This document shows positions 43,883-52,669 of a DNA stretch of 64,000 bases, one piece after another. Made by a program: the position numbers and the translations under genes. How positions within the stretch are numbered: position 1 is the stretch's first letter; each line of letters starts with the position of its first letter. Under the pieces are notes generated by a model, which saw nothing but the letters and a program-made list of their open reading frames with translations, ran no database searches and had not been told where the DNA came from. The DNA comes from Pseudomonas sp. Au-Pse12 (GTDB lineage: Bacteria > Pseudomonadota > Gammaproteobacteria > Pseudomonadales > Pseudomonadaceae), in NCBI RefSeq assembly GCF_021341665.1, contig NZ_JAJTTH010000001.1, forward strand, positions 992,001 through 1,056,000. Reading direction: 5' to 3'.

Positions 43883-44205
43883 GGAAAAGCCGGAATGCCG
43901 GCCCAGCCCAAAGTAAGCAAAAGGCTCCTGCCCCTCCACTCGGTGCCTCGCCTAGGCTCGGCATGCCCTCACTCCGGCATTGATCCGTGGGCCGCCGCCA
44001 CCGGCCGTCCCTGGCCGGATGGCGGCTAACCCGGCGTCCTGCCGGGTTACCCACGGCTCAATGCCTGCGTTCGGCCATCGTGTCTAAGGGGGCAGGAAGA
44101 TCAAAAGCCAGATCAAGATCAACATCTGACGGCGGCCTGCCGGCCGGCCTTGTTCTTTTCCTGTTGCCCCTTTTTCACTGCCCTCTTCACGATGAATGAG
44201 GCCCC

Positions 44206-44351
44206 TGTAGCCGCTGCCGCAGGCTGCGAACGCTCTGGGCGGCACTCCGTCGCAGGAGACGCTAAACCTGCCTCCCCAATGTTCCTGACACTCCGCGCCG
44301 CCTGGTTTTGCGAGCGCTAGCGCTCGTTCGCAGCCTGCGGCAGCGGCTACA
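44206..44351. repeat. REPIN (inverted REP pair)
   Basis: Perfect 27-bp inverted repeats at 44206-44232 and 44325-44351 containing GTAGCCGCTGCCGCAGGCTG, the REP core common in P. fluorescens-group genomes. The interior holds a second palindrome (GAGCGCTAGCGCTC, about 44312-44325). Confidence 0.8.
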
Positions 44352-44369
44352 AGGTACCGGCCTGCACAC

Positions 44370-44436
44370 TTTGGCTTTGGCTTTGGCTTTGGCTCTGGCT
44401 TTGCTTTGGCTTTTGATCTTGATCTTGATCTTGATC
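44370..44436 (+). repeat. Hexanucleotide microsatellites
   Basis: (TTTGGC) repeated four times from 44370 plus degenerate copies, then four exact TTGATC units at 44413-44436. The complement of the second motif (GATCAA, three copies) appears at 44100-44123 on the other side of the REPIN, so these too are part of the nested inverted layout. Confidence 0.8.
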
Positions 44437-44640
44437 TACCTGCCCCTTCCCAGCAGGCCGAGCGCAGGCGTTGCGTAGGGGGCAGCTCGGCATGGATGCC
44501 GAGCTAGCCGCCATCAGGCCAGGGATGGCCTGTGGCGGCGGGCCCCCGGAGCAATGCCGAAGCTCGGGCACCCCGAGCCCCAGCGAGGGGCCGTATGGAG
44601 GGGCAAGACTTTTTGGTTCCTTTTGTGTCGTTTGACAAAA

Positions 44641-44700
44641 GGGACTCGCTGTAAGAGCGAAACCATAAGCCGCCGTTACCGCAGCAACGGATATGTACAC
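44641..44700 (-). repeat. Inverted copy of the 63-bp repeat (right end of the block)
   Basis: Reverse complement of the unit at 43820-43882 over nearly its whole length, with few mismatches. Together they bound the hxcR-hxcQ spacer (43737-44742). I see no open frame with a start signal and no transposase inside it. Confidence 0.8.
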
Positions 44701-44742
44701 CGTCAACCTCGCCACACCTGCAATGAAGAATCAGCCCCCCGT

Positions 44743-47127
44743 TCATTGCACCGGTACCGCCCGAATCGACGCCCGCGGCGCCTGCGGCCCCCCCTGCAAC
44801 GACACCGGCACCGCCTCCGGAATCGCCTTGCTCGCCGCCGGCAACTGCGGCGCCTGCATATCCGGCATCGCCCAACTACGCTCCGGCTGCAACGCCCCCT
44901 GCGCCCGGCGCATGAAGTCATAGCGATTGAGGGTAATGCTGCGCCCCGCGCCACTGTCACGAATGATGTAAGGCCGCAGGAACACCATCAGGTTGGTCTT
45001 GGTCGCACTGCGCTTTTCATTGCGAAACAACGCCCCGACCCCGGGAATGCTCGACAGCCACGGCACCGCGTCATTGCTCTGGCTGTAGCCGTCCTGCAGC
45101 AAACCGCCCAGGACCATGATCTGCCCGTCATCCAGCAGGATGCTGGTGTCGATCGCCCGCTTGTTGGTCACGGTCCCGGCATCCACCGAGGCTCGGGGGT
45201 CAACACTGCTGACCTCCTGGTAGATGTCCAGCTTCACCGTGCCACCCTCGGAAATCTGCGGCCGCACGTTGAGCTTCAACCCCACCTCTTCACGCTGCAC
45301 GGTCTGGAACGGGTTGTTGCTGGTGCCGCCGCCACCGGTCACGTAGCTGCCGGTGACGAAGGGAATGGTCTGGCCGACAAAGATGCTCGCCGCCTCGTTG
45401 TCCAGGGTCAAAAGGTTCGGCGTCGACAGCACGTTGGTCCCGCCCTTGCTCTTCAAGGCACGGGCCAGGACCTTGAGGTCCAGCACCTTGCCGATCCCCG
45501 GGATGTCCACCGTGCCGTTGACCACGCCGATGTTCAGGCCCTTGGGCAAGGCGTCGATGCTGGTCTTGCTGGCCGGGCTGCCCACCAGCCCGCTGCCGCC
45601 GAGGTTGACCCCGCCAAAACCACCACGGCCACCGAGGTTGCCGGCCTGCCATTGCACGCCGAACTCGCTGGCGTCGTCTTCGCTGACTTCGACGATCAGG
45701 CTTTCGATCACCACCTGGGCACGACGCTGGTCGAGCTGGTCGATGACTTCCCGCAGGTTGCGGTACAGCGGGTCCGGCGCGGAAATCAGCAAGGTGTTGG
45801 TGGTGGCGTCGGCCTGGATGGTCACGCCGCCGGCGCTGAACGCGGTGTTCTGGTCGTTCTGCTGACCGCTGCCACTCAGGCTGCTGGTGCTGCCGCCCTG
45901 GCCATAGGCGCCGCTGCCACTGCTGCTGTTGAGGTTGCCGCTGGCGGTGGGCGTGCCGCTGCTGTTCTGGCTGCTGCCCTGGCTGCCCTGGGTGCTGGCG
46001 CCCATGCCGCTGAGCATGGCCCGGGCACCGTCGCTGCTGGCGCTGTCGCTTTCGCCGGTGAGCAGCCCGCGCAGGGCCTGGGCCAGCTTGCCGGCCTGGG
46101 CGTTGCGCAGGTAGACCACGTGCAGGTTGCTCGGGTTGCTCTGGGCGTTGTCCAGTTTGTAGATCAGGTTGCGCGCCAGCTCGGTGCGTTCCGGGCTGCC
46201 GGCGCGGATGATGATGGAGTTGGAGCGCGGGTCGCCGATCACGCTGATCTTCTGGGTCTGGTCCGCGCCTTGGGTCTCCAGCAGCTCGGCCACCATGGTC
46301 GCAATGTCCACGGCAATGCCGTTCTGCACCGCCACCACATCGGTGTCGATGGCGCTCGGGGTGTCGATGCCGCTGATGAGCTGCGCCACCCGCTGCAGGT
46401 TCTCGGCGTAATCGGTGACCACGATGGTGTTGTTGCCCGGGTAGGCGTTGATCGGGTTGTTCGGCGACACAATGGGCCGCAGCACCGGAATCAGGTTGAC
46501 CGCGTTTTCATATTGCAGGCGGAAGGTACGGGTCAGCATGCCATTGCCCGCCGGTTTGTCGGCGCTGTAGATCGGCCCGCCCAGCAGCTTGGCGTCGGCT
46601 TCCGGCACCACCTGCGCCACCCCGCCCACGTCCACCACGGCAAAGCCCTGCATGCGCAGGGCCGCCAGCAGCATCTCGTAGGCCTGGTGCGCCGGCACCT
46701 GGCCTTCGCTGACCAAGGTCAGGTTGCCCTTGACCCGAGGGTCGACCAGGAACTGCTGGCCGGTGGAGCGGGACAAGGCGCGCACCACCGCCTGGATATC
46801 GGCCTCGACGAAGTTCAATTGCACGGGCTGGTCGCCCAGCGGGTTGCGCGGCACACCGGTGCTGCGCGAGGTGCCCTGGCCGCGGCTGCTGTTGGTCACC
46901 GGGTGCAGGACTTTCGGCCGCTGGGCCTGCTGCGTCTGCAGGCGCTCGCGGTCCGCCAGGGCATCGCCGCTGCGTCGGGTATCGCCCAGCGGCTGGCCCA
47001 GCTCACTGTCCACCAGCAAGGGCGGCGGCGTGGTGGAGGTGGTGTTGCTGCAGGCCCCCAGCGCCAGCAGCAGAAAAGGTGCGGCCTTGCGACACTGGCG
47101 CGCGTAGTTGGAACCTGACCACTTCAT
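44743..47127 (-). CDS. hxcQ: Type II secretion secretin GspD, liposecretin HxcQ
   Basis: 794 residues. The N-terminus MKWSGSNYARQCRKAAPFLLLALGAC carries a lipobox (LALGAC, Cys26), which fits HxcQ, a self-piloting lipoprotein secretin in P. aeruginosa that needs no pilotin. N0-N3 domains follow (VQLNFVEADIQAVVRALSRSTGQQFLVDP; NNTIVVTDYAENLQRVAQLI; VVYLRNAQAGKLAQALRGLL). A Ser/Gly-rich linker (about 370-430) leads to the secretin core (VIESLIVEVSEDDASEFGVQW ... VGLKLNVRPQISEGGTVKLDIYQEVSSV ... MVLGGLLQD). It forms the outer-membrane channel. Its start overlaps the hxcZ stop by 4 bases. Confidence 0.93.
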   Translation of the reverse strand: MKWSGSNYARQCRKAAPFLLLALGACSNTTSTTPPPLLVDSELGQPLGDTRRSGDALADRERLQTQQAQRPKVLHPVTNSSRGQGTSRSTGVPRNPLGDQPVQLNFVEADIQAVVRALSRSTGQQFLVDPRVKGNLTLVSEGQVPAHQAYEMLLAALRMQGFAVVDVGGVAQVVPEADAKLLGGPIYSADKPAGNGMLTRTFRLQYENAVNLIPVLRPIVSPNNPINAYPGNNTIVVTDYAENLQRVAQLISGIDTPSAIDTDVVAVQNGIAVDIATMVAELLETQGADQTQKISVIGDPRSNSIIIRAGSPERTELARNLIYKLDNAQSNPSNLHVVYLRNAQAGKLAQALRGLLTGESDSASSDGARAMLSGMGASTQGSQGSSQNSSGTPTASGNLNSSSGSGAYGQGGSTSSLSGSGQQNDQNTAFSAGGVTIQADATTNTLLISAPDPLYRNLREVIDQLDQRRAQVVIESLIVEVSEDDASEFGVQWQAGNLGGRGGFGGVNLGGSGLVGSPASKTSIDALPKGLNIGVVNGTVDIPGIGKVLDLKVLARALKSKGGTNVLSTPNLLTLDNEAASIFVGQTIPFVTGSYVTGGGGTSNNPFQTVQREEVGLKLNVRPQISEGGTVKLDIYQEVSSVDPRASVDAGTVTNKRAIDTSILLDDGQIMVLGGLLQDGYSQSNDAVPWLSSIPGVGALFRNEKRSATKTNLMVFLRPYIIRDSGAGRSITLNRYDFMRRAQGALQPERSWAMPDMQAPQLPAASKAIPEAVPVSLQGGPQAPRASIRAVPVQ

Positions 47128-47690
47128 GAAGCTTCCTTAGCGCCCTGCGCCTGATCCATGCGAACGGTCCCGGACAGTGTGCCTGCCGAGTCTTGGGCGG
47201 CGGCCGTGCCTGCGCGTTGCAGACGAGCCTCCACCACCTGCAGTGAAAACTGCCGGGGAGCCCCCAGCAGCCAGCCGACCACGGCATCCGCCGGGGCCTG
47301 CTCAAAGGTCAACCGCCAGCTCTCGGGGCCGGCTTGATCCGCGTGTTGCAGTTGGTAGCGGTCCTTGAGCCCGGCATCGTCCAGGGCCTGGCGCAGGGAC
47401 TGTTCCAGGCTCTCGCCCGGGGTCTGGCGGTGGCCCGCCGCGACGTCGTGCAGCAGCACTTCCAGGGCCTCGGCCTGGGAGCGCAGCTTGGGGGTCTCGG
47501 CTTGCCAATACGCGATCTGCTTCAGTGGCGGCTGAATCAACAGCAACCACAGCAACAACCCCAGCAGGCCCAGGGCGGCGCCCCCCAGCAGGCGTCTTTC
47601 GCGCAGGGCCAGGCCGTTCCAGTGGCCCCGGGCCTGGGCCAGCAGGCGCGAGCAGCGCGCCTGATACTGCGCCAGCAGGGCCTTATTCAT
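47124..47690 (-). CDS. hxcZ: Type II secretion protein GspM-like (HxcZ)
   Basis: 188 residues. One transmembrane helix (about 33-53, LLGGAALGLLGLLLWLLLIQP) with a short cytoplasmic tail and periplasmic domain, the GspM layout. It pairs with the GspL-like HxcY in the inner-membrane platform. Start overlaps hxcY by 8 bases, and its stop overlaps the hxcQ start by 4. Confidence 0.85.
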   Translation of the reverse strand: MNKALLAQYQARCSRLLAQARGHWNGLALRERRLLGGAALGLLGLLLWLLLIQPPLKQIAYWQAETPKLRSQAEALEVLLHDVAAGHRQTPGESLEQSLRQALDDAGLKDRYQLQHADQAGPESWRLTFEQAPADAVVGWLLGAPRQFSLQVVEARLQRAGTAAAQDSAGTLSGTVRMDQAQGAKEAS

Positions 47691-48891
47691 GTTCGTCTCC
47701 CGTTGCCTCGTCCGCGTTCTCGACGGTTGCCGCCGCCCCCGGGCTCAGGGCCCAGCCATTGCCTTGGGCCTGGGCGCTGTAGCCGGCCTGGGCCAAGGCC
47801 CCCTGCCAGGCGCTGTCGGTGGTTTTCACCGCGTCGGGCAACAATTCGAGCTGCAAGCGCTCGTCGGCAAAACTCAGGCTTTGCACGCTGCCCACCATGA
47901 ATGGCATGGCCAGGCCGGCCTGGCTCAGCAGGTGGGCGAAACCCTGGGCCGAGCCCGCCGCCGCGCCGCTCTGGCGCGCCGCCAGTTGCTGACGCGCCTG
48001 TTGCAACGGGTTGAGCACCACCGGCAATTCGGGGAACACCTGCTTCACCCGCTGGCTCATCTGCGTCTTCAGGCGCTGGCCCTGCTCGGCTTCGCGGGCG
48101 GCGTAGAGGTTCAGCCCCAGCACCCAGACCGCCACCGCCAGGGCACAACAACCCAGGGCCCGACCCCAGCCCCGGGGCGCGCTATGGCCAGCCAGCGCCG
48201 CGCCGTGCAGGCCCCAGGCGGGCGGCGTGCCGCTGAAACGCTGGGGCACCGGCCCTTGCGGCGGCGGTTGAGGTCCTGCCAGCGCTGGCGCATCGCCGAC
48301 CCAGCACAGCGGGCTACCGCTGGCGTGCAACTGCTCCAGGGTCTCGGCCATCAACGGTTGCACGCTGCCCTGGGTGGCGCTGTGGCGCACCAGCAACTGC
48401 TCGTCCAGCAGGCACACACTGAGCTGCCCGGGCGGCGGCACCGGCAAGGCGTAAGGCGCCGGGTACAGGCCCGAGAGCACCAGCCCGGCCCGCTCCAGCA
48501 CGCGCCCCAGGGCTTGCAGGCGCTCCCGCGGCAGCCAGCTCAAGGCCACCTGCCCCTGCGCATCGCGCGGGCCGTGGGCCACGTGCATCGCCTCGCTGGG
48601 GCCGAGGATCAGCGCCTGGGCCGCGCAGGCCACGGCGGCCTTGATCCGGGCAGCGGGCAGTTGCGGCAGTTCGATACAGGTCAAGAGGCTGTCCTGCGGA
48701 TGCAGGAAGCACTCCAGCATCGGCGGCTTGCCCCCCTGGCCCGCGCGCCCCAGTTGCTGCAGGGCGCAGCGCCCGGTGGCCGTGGTACGCCCGCCGCGGT
48801 CGAGCCGGGCGAAGTCCACCAGGCACTGTTCCGGCGTCTCGCTGCCCAGCAGCGAATCCAAGGGCGGCAGCCCGATGCGCAAGCGGCTCAT
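47683..48891 (-). CDS. hxcY: Type II secretion protein GspL-like (HxcY)
   Basis: 402 residues from ATG 48891 (MSRLRIGLPPLDSLL), which overlaps the hxcX stop by 4 bases (ATGA). The longer frame to 49005 is proline-rich shadow. An actin-like cytoplasmic domain covers about 1-230, one membrane helix lies near 245-265 (ALGCCALAVAVWVLGLNLYAA), and a periplasmic ferredoxin-like domain follows. GspL binds the GspE ATPase (HxcR) and GspM. Confidence 0.87.
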   Translation of the reverse strand: MSRLRIGLPPLDSLLGSETPEQCLVDFARLDRGGRTTATGRCALQQLGRAGQGGKPPMLECFLHPQDSLLTCIELPQLPAARIKAAVACAAQALILGPSEAMHVAHGPRDAQGQVALSWLPRERLQALGRVLERAGLVLSGLYPAPYALPVPPPGQLSVCLLDEQLLVRHSATQGSVQPLMAETLEQLHASGSPLCWVGDAPALAGPQPPPQGPVPQRFSGTPPAWGLHGAALAGHSAPRGWGRALGCCALAVAVWVLGLNLYAAREAEQGQRLKTQMSQRVKQVFPELPVVLNPLQQARQQLAARQSGAAAGSAQGFAHLLSQAGLAMPFMVGSVQSLSFADERLQLELLPDAVKTTDSAWQGALAQAGYSAQAQGNGWALSPGAAATVENADEATGDEHE

Positions 48892-49868
48892 GCGCCCACC
48901 CGTGACCAGATCACCTGGGGCATGCGGTCCTCGGGGCGGTGCAGCAGCGCCTGCAGGCTGACCCGGCGCTGATCGCGGCGGGCCTGGCCCTGGAGCAGGA
49001 ACCATTCGCTGGTGATGCCGACCTTGATCTGCTCGACCTGCAATGCCGGTAGGCGCAGGCGGTTGACGAAATCGCCACGGTTGATGAACCAGCGCCCGGC
49101 ATCACGCTCTGCCACCAACGCCCTGGCCCGCGACAGGTCCAGCCCCGGCACCACCGCCGCCAGCACCTCGGCGCTGGCGGTGTTGCCGTTGACCCAGGTA
49201 TTGCCCGGCAGAATGCTCACGTACGCCTCCAGCCGCGCCAGCACGTCCGGGGTCAGCCCCGGCAGGCCCTGCAAATCGTCGAGGCTGCGCAGCATCGGCT
49301 GCCTGGGCGCCAGGCTCGGTGCCGGCGCGCCCGCCGAAGTCTGGCGGCCACTGTTGAAACTGCCATGGCTGCTGCTCGGCGCCGGCGTGTGCAGGCGCTG
49401 GGGATAGGAAGCGATCACCCGCTGGCTGATGCGCCGGCTCAGCGCGGCGTCGATGCCAATCAGCTGGCACAACCGTTGGAAACTCTGCAGTTGCACCGCG
49501 TCCACTTCCTGGTTGGACACCAGGTTGCGCAGGTTGAAGGTGCCTTGCAGGTCGTGCAGGCGGCCCTGGAACGCTGCGTTGAAGCCGCCCAGGGCCTGGT
49601 CGTCGATGGGCCGCGCCCAGGCCTGGTCGAGGCGCGTCAGCACGTCACGCTGGCGCGCCTCCCAGAGCAACTGCCGGCTGTATTCCAGGCCACCCTGGAG
49701 CACCCCGGCGCCGACGACCCGCGCCTGCTCGGCTTCCACCGCGCGGGTAAAGGAGGTTTGCCGGGTGAGCATGCCGCCAGCAATCACCGCCACCACCGCG
49801 GCAATCAGCAACGCGCTGATGATGGCCATGCCCCGCTGCTTCGCCGCACTGGGCGAATGGGCTTTCAC
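48888..49868 (-). CDS. hxcX: Minor pseudopilin GspK (HxcX)
   Basis: 326 residues from GTG 49868 (VKAHSPSAAKQRG), 8 bases after the hxcT stop and preceded by AGGG. The prepilin cleavage site is QRG|MAIISALLIAAVVAVIAGG. As usual for GspK there is no Glu at mature position 5. The large soluble domain contains LQGTFNLRNLVSNQEVDAVQLQSFQRL and VNGNTASAEVLAAVVPGLDL, typical GspK text. GspK caps the pseudopilus tip. The GTG start and unusual spacing keep the exact N-terminus uncertain. Confidence 0.88.
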   Translation of the reverse strand: MKAHSPSAAKQRGMAIISALLIAAVVAVIAGGMLTRQTSFTRAVEAEQARVVGAGVLQGGLEYSRQLLWEARQRDVLTRLDQAWARPIDDQALGGFNAAFQGRLHDLQGTFNLRNLVSNQEVDAVQLQSFQRLCQLIGIDAALSRRISQRVIASYPQRLHTPAPSSSHGSFNSGRQTSAGAPAPSLAPRQPMLRSLDDLQGLPGLTPDVLARLEAYVSILPGNTWVNGNTASAEVLAAVVPGLDLSRARALVAERDAGRWFINRGDFVNRLRLPALQVEQIKVGITSEWFLLQGQARRDQRRVSLQALLHRPEDRMPQVIWSRVGA

Positions 49869-49876
49869 GGGCGGCC

Positions 49877-50326
49877 CTATAGCTGCCAGGAGCCGATATC
49901 GGCATTCACGCCGTCGCCGTCGGGCTGGCCGTCGGCACCGAGGGAGAACACGTCCACTTCGCCATTGGCGCCCGGGTTTAGGTAGTGATAGGGGCGCCCC
50001 CAAGGGTCGTTGGGCAGGCGTTCCAGGTAAGAGCGCCAGTTGCTGTCCTTGGCGTTGGCCGGGCGCTCCACCAGCACCTTCAGGCCCTGGTTCATGCTCG
50101 GGTAGCTGCCGTGGTCCAGGCGATAGAGCTTCAAGGCCTGCATCAGCCCGGCGATGTCCTGCCTGGCCGCCGTGGCCCGCGCCTGGTCCGGGCGATCCAG
50201 GACCTTGGGCACCACCATGGCCGCCAGGATCCCGAGGATCACCACCACGACCATGATCTCGATCAGGGTGAAGCCACGCTGGCGGCGCGGGCCTCGGGGC
50301 GGGGATGTTACAGGCGCGATATCCAT
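49877..50326 (-). CDS. hxcT: Major pseudopilin GspG (HxcT)
   Basis: 149 residues from ATG 50326 with AAGGA upstream. Prepilin site RQRG|FTLIEIMVVVVILGILAAMVVPKV with Glu at mature position 5. The C-terminal GspG signature reads KLYRLDHGSYPSMNQGLKVLV...NDPWGRPYHYLNPG...DVFSLGADGQPDGDGVNADIGSW, including the calcium-site Asp residues. It polymerises into the pseudopilus and heads the minus-strand hxcTXYZQ unit. The longer open frame to 50428 lacks family similarity. Confidence 0.95.
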   Translation of the reverse strand: MDIAPVTSPPRGPRRQRGFTLIEIMVVVVILGILAAMVVPKVLDRPDQARATAARQDIAGLMQALKLYRLDHGSYPSMNQGLKVLVERPANAKDSNWRSYLERLPNDPWGRPYHYLNPGANGEVDVFSLGADGQPDGDGVNADIGSWQL

Positions 50327-50474
50327 CTCGACATTCCTTGGCGTCAGTTCGATTCGTCGCGCAGTGTTGCAAGAAGATATGTCAGTGGTATTGAAAAACC
50401 TCGGGAGTTTCGGTCGCCATTCGGTCAAGCCGGCAGGCTAGTCTGCGAGGCTGTTTCCCGGTTTCGAGCGGCCC

Positions 50475-50861
50475 ATGCAAGCCCTGCGCAAACACGCTGG
50501 TTTCACCCTGATCGAAGTGCTGGTGGCGCTGGCCATCATTGCCGTGGCCATGGCCGCGGCCGTGCGCGTGGCCGGCCTGATGACCCAGAGCAACGGCCTG
50601 CTGCGGGACAAGTCCCTGGCCCTGCTGGCGGCCCAGAGCCGAATCGCCGAGGTGCGCCTGGAAGGCCGCCTGAACAGCGGCGTGAAGCACCTCGATTGCG
50701 ACCAGGGGCGGCTCAAGCTGCGCTGCGAAACCCGCATCACCGCGGGCCATGCGCCGGGGCTGGTGCGGGTCAGCGTGCAGGTCCACGACCGCAGCCGCGA
50801 GGCGCCGCCCCTGGCACGCCTGGAGACCCTGGTCAGCCGGCCCCCGGTGCCACGCCAGTGA
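50475..50861 (+). CDS. hxcV: Minor pseudopilin GspI (HxcV)
   Basis: 128 residues, prepilin site KHAG|FTLIEVLVALAIIAVAMAAAVRVAGL, then LLRDKSLALLAAQSRIAEVRLEGRL, a GspI pattern. Transcribed divergently from hxcT with 148 bases between the starts, and convergent with hxcP (stops 4 bases apart). No strong Shine-Dalgarno is seen. Confidence 0.9.
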   Translation: MQALRKHAGFTLIEVLVALAIIAVAMAAAVRVAGLMTQSNGLLRDKSLALLAAQSRIAEVRLEGRLNSGVKHLDCDQGRLKLRCETRITAGHAPGLVRVSVQVHDRSREAPPLARLETLVSRPPVPRQ

Positions 50862-50864
50862 GGC

Positions 50865-51305
50865 TTAGCGAATCAGCCGTGGCAGGCTTGGCGAGTCCGG
50901 CAGCTTGCTGACCTTGATCCGCGAGGGCTCGCCCGCGCGCTCGATCAGCACCCCGTCGGCTTCGATGGCCACCAGGCGCACGCCCTGGGTCAGGGTTTCC
51001 CCGGCCAGGAAGCTGCGCGGCGGGCCGTCGTTCAGGCGCAGCACCGCCACCGCGCCGCGGGCGCCGGCCATGACCCCGGAAACCGTGATCTCGACCGCCG
51101 CCGGCCGGTCGGCAAACCATTGCAGGGCCGGGTTGTCGGAACGCGCGGCGAGCACCTGGGGCGCCACCGCCGGGGTCTGCGATTCGGCTGGGGTCAGCAG
51201 CAGCGACGACCAGGTGGCGACGCCGCCCAGGGCCGCCAGCAAGGCCACGTATTGCAGCAACCGGGGGGCGTCAAGGCGTGGCGAAAATGACATGGCACGT
51301 AGCAT
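50865..51305 (-). CDS. hxcP: Type II secretion protein GspC-like (HxcP)
   Basis: 146 residues; AGGAGG lies 8 bases before ATG 51305. An N-terminal membrane helix (about 18-38, YVALLAALGGVATWSSLLL) is followed by a short linker and a homology-region domain (EITVSGVMAGARGAVAVLRLNDGPPRSFLAGETLTQGVRLVAIEADGVLIERAG), the GspC HR domain that contacts the secretin. No PDZ or coiled-coil domain follows, so this is a short GspC. It is transcribed against its flanking pseudopilin genes. Confidence 0.87.
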   Translation of the reverse strand: MLRAMSFSPRLDAPRLLQYVALLAALGGVATWSSLLLTPAESQTPAVAPQVLAARSDNPALQWFADRPAAVEITVSGVMAGARGAVAVLRLNDGPPRSFLAGETLTQGVRLVAIEADGVLIERAGEPSRIKVSKLPDSPSLPRLIR

Positions 51306-51423
51306 CGGTGGGACCTCCTGTTTGTCCGTTCCCGCAGCCTACAGGTCAATTCTCACGGTTTTATTTCATCGGACGATCATCTGCCCAAGGCAAGCTGGTC
51401 GAGTCGCCAAGGAGTGCCATCGG

Positions 51424-51885
51424 ATGCCGTCACGCACGCAACAAGGTTTCACCCTGATCGAACTGATGGTGGTGCTGGTGATCATCGGCATCGCCAGCGC
51501 GGCCGTGGGCCTGAGCATCAAGCCCGACCCGCTGCAAGCGCTGCGCAAGGACGCCGAGCGCCTGGCGCAACTGCTGCAAGTGGCCCAGGCCGAGGCGCGC
51601 ACCGACGGTCGGCCGATCACCTGGCGGGCCACGGCCAAGGGCTATGCCTTCAGCCGCCAGGCGCTATCCGGGAGCGGCCTCGATGACTTGCATGACGACG
51701 CCCAACTGCGCCCCCGGTCCTGGGAAACCCCGGCCCTGCAAGTGCGCATCGAGCCCAAGCAGCGCCTGGTGCTCAACGCCGAGTGGATCAACCCTGCGCT
51801 GCGGCTGGTGTTGTCCGACGGCCTGCACAGCCTCAGCCTGGAGCGCAGCGCCAGCGGCCAGCTGCGGGTGGTGACCCAGCCATGA
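51424..51885 (+). CDS. hxcU: Minor pseudopilin GspH (HxcU)
   Basis: 153 residues from ATG 51424 with AAGGAG 9 bases upstream; the frame is open further upstream, but without similarity. Prepilin site TQQG|FTLIELMVVLVIIGIASAAVGLSI, then LRKDAERLAQLLQVAQAEARTDGRPITWRATAKGYAF, a GspH signature. The stop overlaps the hxcW start by 4 bases. Confidence 0.92.
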   Translation: MPSRTQQGFTLIELMVVLVIIGIASAAVGLSIKPDPLQALRKDAERLAQLLQVAQAEARTDGRPITWRATAKGYAFSRQALSGSGLDDLHDDAQLRPRSWETPALQVRIEPKQRLVLNAEWINPALRLVLSDGLHSLSLERSASGQLRVVTQP

Positions 51886-52493
51886 AACGCCGCCAGCAGG
51901 GCTTCACCCTGATCGAAGTCATGGTTGCAATCATGCTCATGGCGGTGGTCAGCCTGATCGCCTGGCGCGGGCTGGACAGCGTCACCCGGGCCGACACTCA
52001 CCTGAAAGCCAGCACCGAACAGACCGAGGAACTGCTGCGCAGCCTCAACCAGCTGGAACGCGACGTGGCCCTGCGCGCCGCCACCCAACTGCGCGAGCCG
52101 ACCCTGGGCGACAGCGAAGAGGCCGTGCCCGAAAGCCCGCCGCCGCTGAGCGTGCGCAGCTCCGACAGCCAGGGCTTTGCCCTGGAAGTGATCCGCAGCG
52201 CCGCCACCCCGGGGGCAGGCCTGCAACGGGTGCGCTGGTGGCTCAAGGGCGACACCCTGTACCGCGCCGTGGCCGAGGCACGCGATCGCTACCCCTTGCC
52301 CGCGCCCCGGGACGCGGTGGCGGTGTTGAGCCGGGTCAGTGATCTGCAGGTTCGGGTCTGGGACCCCGACAAGGGCTGGCGCCAGCTCAGCGGCAACCGC
52401 CGGGACAACCCCCAGGGCCTGGAGATCCGCCTGACCCGGCAAACGCCCCAGGGCCAGGAGCATTACCGGCAAGTGCTGGGCCCCCTGCTCTAA
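51882..52493 (+). CDS. hxcW: Minor pseudopilin GspJ (HxcW)
   Basis: 203 residues from ATG 51882 (ATGA overlap with hxcU). Prepilin site RQQG|FTLIEVMVAIMLMAVVSLIAWRGLDSV, then QTEELLRSLNQLERDVALRA and LQRVRWWLKGDTLYRAV, a standard GspJ. GspH, I, J and K build the pseudopilus tip. Followed by a REPIN and the converging vreR gene. Confidence 0.92.
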   Translation: MKRRQQGFTLIEVMVAIMLMAVVSLIAWRGLDSVTRADTHLKASTEQTEELLRSLNQLERDVALRAATQLREPTLGDSEEAVPESPPPLSVRSSDSQGFALEVIRSAATPGAGLQRVRWWLKGDTLYRAVAEARDRYPLPAPRDAVAVLSRVSDLQVRVWDPDKGWRQLSGNRRDNPQGLEIRLTRQTPQGQEHYRQVLGPLL

Positions 52494-52502
52494 CCGGCTT
52501 CG

Positions 52503-52647
52503 TGTAGCCGCTGCCGCAGGCTGCGAGCGGCTTGGGCGGCGCAGGCGACGCGGCGGTCTTGAAGGCGCTGGAGGTTCGGCGGGAGACCGCCAGGCAAGGT
52601 CCTGCGGACCTTCGCGCAGCCTCGCCAGAGGCTCGGCAGCGGCTACA
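52503..52647. repeat. REPIN between hxcW and vreR
   Basis: TGTAGCCGCTGCCG (52503-52516) and its complement CGGCAGCGGCTACA (52634-52647) bound a 145-bp block with the same REP core as at 44206-44351. It lies between converging genes, a common REP position, and may serve as the shared transcript end. Confidence 0.8.
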
Positions 52648-52669
52648 TTGGGGCGATGCGGTCGGCCGC

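Noticed and set aside
44370..44436. CRISPR array
   Set aside because: Units are 6 bp without spacers; this is a microsatellite.
43757..44700. Insertion sequence with terminal inverted repeats
   Set aside because: Ends are inverted repeats, but the interior has no transposase frame and is itself repetitive; it is a repeat cluster or non-autonomous element at most.
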